Positions 56,301 to 64,000 of a DNA stretch of 64,000 nucleotides are shown here, in pieces; positions within the stretch are counted from its first letter, which is position 1; every line of letters begins with the position of its first letter. The DNA comes from Chlorella sorokiniana. Lineage: Eukaryota > Chlorophyta > Trebouxiophyceae > Chlorellales > Chlorellaceae. The stretch lies in NCBI GenBank assembly GCA_025917655.1, contig CP084614.1, forward strand, positions 2,418,001 to 2,482,000, given 5' to 3'. Made by a program: the position numbers and the translations under genes. The notes beneath the pieces were generated by a model. It made no database searches and was not told the origin of the DNA. It saw only the letters and a program-made list of their open reading frames with translations.

Positions 56301-59300
56301 CAGCTGTTGCTGGGCTGCGACGCGAGGGGCTGTGAGAGGAGCCGTGAGGGAGGTGCAGGTAGCGAGCTGGCGGGCCTGCCAAAGCGTTGCACAGTGGGCA
56401 GGCCGGTGCCGCCTGCTGCCCCACCCAGAGGCCCCCTCTGCACCACCACTGGGACTACCTGCGCTATTCCCTGATCACACATTAAAGCCCTGCACACACA
56501 TACACTTTGTGCACTCGCACCTACACACCCCAAGCCCATGCCCATGCAATTGCACGCTGCCACGCTGCGAGCAGGTGCGGGACGGCGTGCTCTACATGCT
56601 GGACGCCTGGATCGCCGTCGCCGCCGCCGACAAGCTCTTCCCAGCGGTGGCCGAGGCCGTGGCCAACCCCAAGTGCATCGCCGATGGAAAGATTGCGGCG
56701 CTGCAGTGGTGAGAGCGGCTGGCTGCCTGCCGACTCGCGGCTGCGGCTGCAGCTGAGCTGCGGCGGCGACTGCTGCGGCAGCCCGTTTGTGCTTACGGCG
56801 CCAGGGGCCGGGCTTCCAGGCAGCTGCTGCTGGGGCAGGGCTGATGTGGGTGCATCCATGAGGGGCGCAGAGCACTCTCCAGCGGGACGCAGCTGAGGAT
56901 GACGCCGCAGTCCGCTGAACCAGCGCCCGCCCGGCTGCGCCGCAGGCTGACCAAGGTGGTGGCGGAGGGCAAGGGGCGCCCGGCGCGGACTCTGCGCTGC
57001 GTGCCGCTGCGATCGGCATGCAGGACAAGGCGGCCAGCGTGCGCGAGGTTGCCGCAGCGCTGCTCAGCGAGATGGTGGCGGCATTGGGCCAGGAGGCGGT
57101 GGCGGCAGCGGCAGGCCAGCTGGCGTCAGCGGACCGCAAGGCGGCGCAGGAGGCCCTGAACAAGGTGCTGGGCCCTGCGGCGGCGGCAGCCCCGCGGTGG
57201 CGGCTGCGGCGGCGGCGCGTCCCACCAGCGCCCGGCCCCTCGGGCGCCGGCCACGCGTGCCGGTGCGCGGCCGTCCGCGTCTCGGCCGAGCACCGCCGCG
57301 CGCGGCACGCCTGCGGCGCTGCCGCCCGCTGCGGCGGTCGAGCCAGCTGCTGCTGGGCCCATTCTGGCCTACAGCGACGGCAAGGCGGAACGCGCTCGCA
57401 AGGTGGGTAGCAAACAGTTTGCGCTCTGACGCTCCCTGTGTCAACGCCTGCGGATGTTTCCGCGAGGCATTGCCTGCCCAGCCCTGGCCAGCCTCTCGGT
57501 GCCGCGCACCCCCACCCCCACACACACGCGCGTGTACCGCTCCGCTGCCGCAGTACCGCCCCCGCCCGGGCAAGTTTGAGGGGGTGCCCCCGAGGAGGCG
57601 GAGCTGCTGCAGCGCGAGCTGACGGCGGTGGCGTCGCCCGAGTGGGGCGCGCTGCTCTTCTCCAAGGACTTCAAGCGCCACCTGGAAGCCGCCGAGCAGC
57701 TGGTCGCCAGCCTGGACAGCGCCCTGGAGGAGGTGCAGGCCAGCCTGGACCTGGTACTGCGCTGGGCGGTGTTGCGCATCTGCGACGGAAACATGCAGGT
57801 GGGGCCTTGAGGGGTGGCTGGGGTGTGGGGGTGCTACACACCAGCAGGCGGGTGCGTGAGGGGTAGCAGGGGCAGCGTGATCTAGATCATTGAATCGTCT
57901 GTCAAACATGCAGCAGGGGCGCCTGCAGTTGCAGGCCATCGACCCACGGTCAGCATGCCGCCCACCGGTTGCCGCCACCACATCCCACCACACCCTTGCA
58001 ACGAGCAAGCATGCATCCATCCCCACCCCCGACCCCCCACCCCCCTCAGTCCCTGGTGCGCGTGCTGGAGATGCTGCGGGCGCTGCTGGAGGCGCTGTCC
58101 CGCGTGGGGTACCGCATGAGCGAGTACGAGGCGCTGCTGCTGCTGCCCGCGGTGGTGGAGAAGGCGGGGCACAACCAGGTGGGCGCAGCTTGCGGGCTTG
58201 CGGCGCAGCTGTCGGGTTGTTAGAAGCCGCTGGGCTTGCGGGCGCTGATGCCTGCAAGCCAAGGTTGGAAGTGTGGGCGGCCGTTGCCGTCCTTCTGCTT
58301 GCTTTACTGTCGCGACTTTGCCATTGTTTCCTCAGTTTTGGCTCCCACCGTTTCCGCTGACCCTTCTCCCACCCACGCCGGCTTCAAACCCCCAGCCTTG
58401 GCCCCAGCCTGCGTCCAGCTGGCCACCACCCTCTACCTTCAGCTTCAGGCACCGTTGTGCCCCTTGCCAGCGCCGCAACCCCTTCCCCCTCTCACCCTCT
58501 TGCGCAGGACCGCGTGCGGGGCTGCACCGCGACGTGCTGCGGCTGGCGTGTGAGCTGCAGCCCAGCCAGAGGGTGGTGGACCACCTGGTGGTGGGGCTGG
58601 CCTCCAAGAGCAACCGCACCAAGATAGAGTGCTGCGGTGGGTGGGCGCCGCCGGCGCCGCTGCTGCCGCGCGGCGCCTCGCGGTCCTAGTGGCCACCGCG
58701 GCGCATGCCATGCCTCAGGGCTGCCTTGTGTTGAGGCGCTTGGCCTTGCCGCTGCTTGGAGGACGCGCGGGCAACTTGTATGGATTACGGCCCAGCAAGG
58801 CAGTATGTTCTTATCACGTCCCTCTCTGCCCGTTTTCCCCCAACAAAACCATCATCAATACAAACGCAGAGGAGCTGGCGTGCATCGTGGAGCGCGAGGG
58901 GATGGGCCCCCTGCTGGGCGCCCGCTCGCGCCCGCTGCAGGCGCTGGCGGCGGCGCTGAAGGAGCGGGACGGCGCCACGCGGGCGGCCGCCCTGCTGGCG
59001 ATAGAGGCGGCGTGGGTGGAGGAGGGGGAGGGCGTGTGGAAGCTGCTGGGCAGGTGGGCGGCGCGGGCGACTCGCCCCCAACCTCTGCCTCGTCTCCGTG
59101 CCCCCGCTGCACTCTCCTTGCCTGCCTGCTGTGTGTGTGCAGCAGGCTGCGACGGTGGCAAGCGGCCCACCTTTGGCTGCCCGCCCTTCTTTTCCCGGGG
59201 CAGGCTGGACCACCGGGAGGCCGACATGGTCCAGGAGAAGCTGCGGCGCTCCTCCAAAACGCCCAAGGTGCAGCCCGAGGCGCTTGCCGCCGCGGCGCCG

Positions 59301-62300
59301 TCGTCCGCGCAGCGCACGCGCCCGGCGCCTTTGTGCCGCGGGAACCCGTGCTGGGGGGCACGCCGGGGTTGACCCTGACGACGCTGCGCTGGGCTACCAG
59401 CAGCCGCAGTACAGCGAGGGGCCGCAGCTGCAGTACAGTCGGCAGGCCTTCACGCCGCCCGCAGCGCTGGCCACGCCGCTGCCGCCCCGCCCGCCACCGC
59501 CGCCTACGCGGCACACGCGGCCGCCGCAGCAGCGCCCACGCCCGTCCCGGGCATGCGCCCCTTCACCGCCCCAGGCAAGCCTGCCGCTGGGGGCCTGGCA
59601 ACGCCGTGCTGCAGTCACATGCACTGCTTGCCACGTTTCGCCCTTTCCCTGAGGCCTCTTTAGCTGCGGTGCCCTTTCTCTGGAACGCTGGCCTCGTCTC
59701 TCAGTCCTTTCTTCAAACCACAGCAGCCAAGCAGAAGCAGTTGCCCGCTCACCAGGTTTCTCCCGCTGCGCCGTCCGCCCACCTGCTGCAGGCGCTGCCC
59801 CCTGCCGCCCCCCGCCGTCGACGACGCCGAGTTTGACGCGCGCTGGGCCGAGGGGCTGGCGGGTGTGGCCGCCGACAACGTGGAGGAGGCGGTTGAGCAC
59901 ATGAAGCTCATGTGCGGCGACATCATGCTCTGCCTGCAGGTAGGCAGCAAAACCAGGCTGCGGCAGCGGCAGCTGGCTGGTGGCTTCAAAGTGGCAGCAC
60001 CTGCTGGCTGGGTGATGGGGTGCCGCCAGCCAGGCTGGTGTGGGTGGGCAACCAGAGCCAGCATCCCCTGCCCAGGGCATGGACGGACCGAGGGCCAGCC
60101 GTGGCGCGGTCGTGCTCGCTGGGCTGGCGCCTGTTGCCTGCTCTGAGGTCTTCACCGCTTTTGCCGCTGCGCAGGGCGCCGCCACGCCCCACATGCTGGC
60201 GGTGATGGGCCAGTCGGCCGACCGCCTGTTCTCCACCGTCAACCAGCAGCTGCTGCGCGTGTTTGCGGCGGCCGAGGCGTCGGCAGCGGCCGGCGGCGGC
60301 CAGCCACCCTCGCGCGGCGCCAAGTACGCCCTCAACGTGATGCTGCAGGGCATGAATGTGCCCTCCATCGCCGCCGGACTCACCCAGGTGCGGTGGCCGT
60401 TGATGGGCCACAGCTTCCAAGCGGCTTCTAAGCCGTGGCTGCGGGCCTCCCCAGCGAGCTGGGCATGCCGTCCGCTGGGGAATGTGCGTGACGTCAGCCG
60501 CTGGTGGAGACTCGGCGGATGGGGCTGCCTGCTTGTGGGCATCCTGTGTGTTCCCGCCCGCCGCCCGGCTGCCCACGTACCGACGGCTGGCGCCTCCTCG
60601 TCTCCCTCGCCTCACCTCGCTCTCCACTCCTTCCCTTCGCCCCCTCTCCCTTGGTCCCTGCCCCCCTTCCCCTTCCAGGCCACGCTGCGCGACTCCATCT
60701 CCCTGCTGCTCCTGCGCCTGCTGGACGACGGCGGGCTGCTGCACTACGAGGAGGGGGCCACCCTGGTCAAGGCGGTGAACGTGCTGATGCTGAAGATACT
60801 GGAGGCCAGGTGGGGAGGAGCGTGTGCAGAGTTTGGGATGATGCGTAGCGGGAGGGCAATGCGTGGGCGTTGCTGCTGGGACGGGGGAAGGGGCGGGGTG
60901 GGGGTCAACTGCTTGGCCAATGGCTAAGGCCTTGCTGATACGTGAGGCCGGCTTGGGGGCCAGCCAGGGAGGCTGCCAGAGTCTGCGCAAGCTGCATGCC
61001 GGCGGGTGCTTTCAGGTTCTGCAGCTCTTTTTCGTGCGGTGCAGAGCGCCAGGGTGGGTCCTGAGCTCCCTTGTGCTGCTCACCTCAGCCTTTGTCGGCC
61101 TCCCAGCCCACCTTTGAACTGTGGGACGTCGTGCCCCGCACTGCCCTCCCCCCACCCTCCCCACTCTCCCACATGCTCCCCTGCAGCAACCGCACCTACG
61201 CGTTTGCGGCGCTGCTGCAGCTGCTGCGCGAGCCGCCGCCGGGGTGCCCGTCGAGGCGCTGCCCAAGTTTTACGACCTCGTGGTCAAGTGCCTCATCAAG
61301 CTGACCAAGGGCCTGCAGGGCGGCATGCAGGCACGCGCCGCCGCCGGCCCGCCCGCCGCCCGCAGCGTTGCCGCTAGGACCCGCCGCCAACCTGCATGCC
61401 CCCCTTTCCCCACCACACACACACACACACACACACACAACTGCATGCCCCCCCCCACACACACACACCCACTACTTGATGCCCCCCACACCCACACCCA
61501 CTACTTGATGCCCCCCACACCCCCACACACACTACTTGATGCCCCCCCCACACACACACACACTACTTGATGCCCCCACACACACACACACACTACCCGA
61601 TGCCCCACACACACACACACACTACCCTATGCCCCCCACACCCACCCGAGCAGGGCGTTGACCTGGACGGCCTGCTGTTCTGCCTCCACGACTTCTTCCT
61701 GTTCCTGGGGGTGGACGAGATCCGGCGCCGCTCCTCCTCCGACGACAAGCCGCTGCGCATGGTGAAGACCATCCTGCACGAGCTCTGCAAGCTGCTGGTG
61801 GGTGGGGCGGCGAGGGATGGGCTGGAGGGCGGGGCAGGGGGCGGGGCTTGCTTCTGGGTGCTGAGAGGGCGTTCAGGTTGGAGGGGTTGGGCGGGTCGGG
61901 GGGGGCTTGCGTTCGGGTGCCGACAGGGCGTCCGGATTGGGAGGTGGCAGCCTTCGCAAGCCGGTGGGCAGGGCTGGGGTGCCGCCCAACTCTGGCTGGG
62001 CCCCCTACTCTCCCTCCACTGCAACGTCGTCTCACTCCTTCCGTTTGCCTCCCCCACTTCCCCCCGCAGGGCTACGACATCTATCTCCATGCCGACGCCA
62101 TCCCCGGCCGCGACGCCGACCCCCAGCCCATCATCTTCGCCTACATCTCGCTCAACCTGCAGACGCTCAGCCAGTCGGGCGTGATTGCCACCCCGGCAGG
62201 CAGCAGCAACGGGCACGCCCGCAGCGCCGCCGCCACCCCCTCGGCCGCCTCGCGCTCCCAGCCTCGTCGGAAGCCGGCGAGGTGCCGCCGGGCGGCGGCG

Positions 62301-63428
62301 GGCAGCCGGCGGCGGCGGCGGCGGCGGCAGCGGCTGCGCTGAGCGAGGGTCAGAAGGCGCAGCTGAAGGGGCGGCTGAAGGACGTGATGAGCCGGCTGAT
62401 GCAGCGCGACCAGAGCGCGGCCGCCATGCAGGAGCTGTACGTCATGCGCAAGTGAGCCCCTGCTCCCTCCTTGTTCCTTTTTATTTGAGAGTGTGTGGTG
62501 ATGTTTGTGTGTGTGTGTGTGTGTGTGAAAAGGGGGGCCGTGCGCAGATCAGGCGCATTGCTTTGAGCAGGCGATGTGCGTGTGTGAGGCTGGTGCTCGT
62601 CTGGTAGACATCATCGGAGATGTGCCCCCTCGGGAGCCTACGCCCGCCCCTTCTCGCTGCGTGGCTCCCGAGCGGGGGAAGCCGTGGCTGACGCGCCTCC
62701 CACCCTGCCGCCGTCGCCGCCCCGCAGGCAGCACCCCGCCTTCGTGGAGCGATACGTGGCCACCACCTCCGACATGTTCCGCAACTTCATCGACGGCGGC
62801 CTGGCGGCGCTGGTGGCGGCGGAGCAGGGCGGCGGCGGCAGCGCGCAGCCCGCGCCGCAGCCCCAGCAGCAGCAGCAGCAGCAGCCAGAGGCGGCGGCGC
62901 CGCCGCCCGCGCCGCCCGGCGGCCGTGCCGCCGCTGGAGCTGCAGCGGCCTCCGCTGTCGCCGCCGGGGCTGATCCGCGGGCGGGCGTGGCGATGCACAG
63001 CCCCGGCGCCCCCACACCCACCGGGGCGCAGTCCCCTGGCGGTCTGGGGCGGGCGGCGCCGCCCGCATGGCCTCGCTGCGCGACCGCATGAACCTCATGC
63101 GCCTGAGTGGCGGCGGTGGCGGCGGCGAGGGCAGCCTGCCCGCCAGCGGCCGCTCCTCCTCAGGCGCCAACTTGGCAGATATGGGCAACAGCTTGGAGGT
63201 GAACCGGCGCTGGGGGGAGGGGACTGGTGCTGTTGAGGTGGCCCCCTGGGGGTGCATTGCTCAGACACCCCCTGCATTGTACTTGTTGATGGGGGATTGC
63301 CGTGCACCTGGCCTGCGCTTCTGTTTGAGCTCACAATCGGCACCCTGCTGCGCCCCCGCTCTTGCCAGCTGCAGAGCTTGCAGCAGCGGCTGGCCAACCT
63401 GCAAAGCCGGCGCACGTCGCAGATGTGA
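50330..63428 (+). CDS. MOR1: MOR1/XMAP215/ch-TOG microtubule polymerase
   Basis: Large TOG-domain protein that binds tubulin and speeds microtubule plus-end growth. It starts MADEQQVLQEAAKLPLSEQI and has roughly 25-30 exons. TOG1: TSWKARAQALSTIQQKL and PKVVLAAVDIILQAIR. TOG2: PFWDALEAKKWGLRKAALDK, GDNEVREAAQAALVAFAVRA. TOG3: VELLRSAKWQERVEAMGSVL, GGLVDKIHELKHK. TOG4: LLPRTDISGGVTPSLLAMLG, SNWKERNAGVDALAALLAEA, ARLTDSNRNLAAKVLQLLGD. TOG5: WGALLFSKDFKRHLEAAEQL, ALKERDGATRAAALLAIEAA, EADMVQEKLRRSSKTPK. The conserved C-terminal helical part has DNVEEAVEHMKLMCGDIMLC, FYDLVVKCLIKLTKGLQ, MVKTILHELCKLL and HPAFVERYVATTSDMFRNFI, ending QRLANLQSRRTSQM. Missing bases are inferred in G runs 53989-53993 and 61241-61244, near 62265 and elsewhere. 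Five TOG regions match the plant and animal family, not the two-TOG yeast form. Confidence 0.92.
61405..61650. repeat. Intronic minisatellite, about 30-bp unit
   Basis: About seven copies of a unit built on CACTACTTGATGCCCCCCAC with variable CA runs, filling a MOR1 intron. Later copies drift (CTACCCGATG, CTACCCTATG). Confidence 0.85.
62500..62527. repeat. (TG)n microsatellite in an intron
   Basis: About twelve TG/GT units in the MOR1 intron that follows the exon ending QELYVMRK. Confidence 0.8.
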
Positions 63429-64000
63429 TGGCCAGCCCTGCCCCTCTTGTCAGCTGGCGGCCGGAAAGCAGCCAGCGCAAGGCGGCACTGCGCAGCGACG
63501 CAGCGCTGCTCATTCTGCCTCCTTGCCCTTGCTGTGCCCATGTTTTCTCTTGTTGCTACATCCAGGATCAGAGATCAATTCAGTATGTCTCAAGTTAGGG
63601 CAGCAGTCTTCTCTCTCTGGGGGCTGGCCAGGAACGGCGGCCCGCCGCATGTAAATTACACGGCAGAGGAGGGCGCAACAGAGATTGAAGTCTGAAAATT
63701 TGTTGCGGCAGTTCAGGCAGGGGAAGGTACAAATATCAAGACCCGGGAGTGGCGCTGCACGGAGGCAGCCGCCATCACGAGGTTCAAGACTTCTGCAGCT
63801 GCTGCCCGGCATGAGCTGCATGCGCACAAGCCATGGCGCCCACCGCTCCCTGCCCCGTGGGCCGATGGGATCAGTGGCGGTGGTGGTTGTGCGGGAAGCA
63901 GATGCGGCAGCGCCACTGCAAGGAGACGGCACTGGAAGCACAGGCCTGGTCAGCACTGGGTCTGGCTGCAGGTTGCCCAGCGCAGCGGTAGAAAAAAAAA
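63429..64000. other. 3' flank of MOR1; no further gene recognised
   Basis: TGTAA at 63650-63654 is a likely poly(A) signal for MOR1, about 220 bases after the stop. TTACA follows at 63656-63660, so the site could also serve a convergent minus-strand gene entering from the right. The minus-strand open frame at 63510-63956 has no recognisable domain. The window ends in a run of nine A. Confidence 0.45.

Noticed and set aside
63510-63956. Minus-strand open frame at the right edge as a gene
   Set aside because: No domain, no splice pattern, and it overlaps the MOR1 3' flank; the evidence is too weak.

Overview
The window is nuclear DNA from a GC-rich green alga, most likely a Chlorella-type trebouxiophyte. 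Three things point there: very high G+C with alanine-, glycine- and arginine-rich low-complexity protein stretches; many short GT-AG and some GC-AG introns with C-rich tracts ending in TGCAG; and TGTAA motifs after several stop codons. The gene set is also plant-like: a Kelch acyl-CoA-binding protein, an SnRK2 relative, a chloroplast-type thioredoxin and MOR1. No bacterial, organellar, rRNA, CRISPR or intact transposon sequence was recognised.

Layout, left to right: an unrecognised membrane or secreted protein fragment (-, about 241-1113); an acyl-CoA-binding/Kelch/coiled-coil protein (-, 2087-6008); an SnRK2-family protein with degenerate kinase motifs (-, 7151-10892); a Methyltransf_16 protein methyltransferase (+, 11229-12668); ribonuclease H1 (-, 12682-14334); a GNAT acetyltransferase (+, about 14908-15482); a second methyltransferase paralogue (+, 15741-16984); a coiled-coil protein (-, 17056-about 17870) beside a foldback repeat (17923-18258); a secreted cysteine-rich modular protein (-, 19360-25641); CCT5 (-, 26091-30865); an Alba/RGG protein (+, 31481-33126); NECAP (-, 33707-35173); an atypical thioredoxin (+, from 35566) running straight into RAD17 (+, to 40002); PRP38 (-, 40536-43080); biotin-protein ligase (-, 43629-45497); FIS1 (+, 46096-46888); a WCGPC thioredoxin (-, 47481-48471); a CFIm68-like RRM protein (-, 48632-50041); and the microtubule polymerase MOR1/XMAP215 with five TOG regions (+, 50330-63428).

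Most genes are housekeeping: protein folding, splicing and 3'-end processing, clathrin transport, DNA damage checkpoint, mitochondrial fission and microtubule growth. Neighbours are mostly in divergent or convergent pairs with 0.1-0.6 kb between them, and no pathway cluster is evident.

Two cautions for the reader. First, many unmistakable housekeeping exons contain one-base frame breaks, nearly always one base short in a run of four to six G or C. This looks like consensus error in the assembly rather than gene decay, so conceptual proteins taken directly from this sequence will be broken. Second, exon joins were inferred by eye from splice signals and family conservation, so outer gene limits are firmer than every internal join.

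The most interesting points are the SnRK2-type predicted pseudokinase, the thioredoxin-RAD17 junction with no intergenic space, the modular secreted cysteine-rich protein with an internal 39-bp coding minisatellite, and the roughly 336-bp foldback element.
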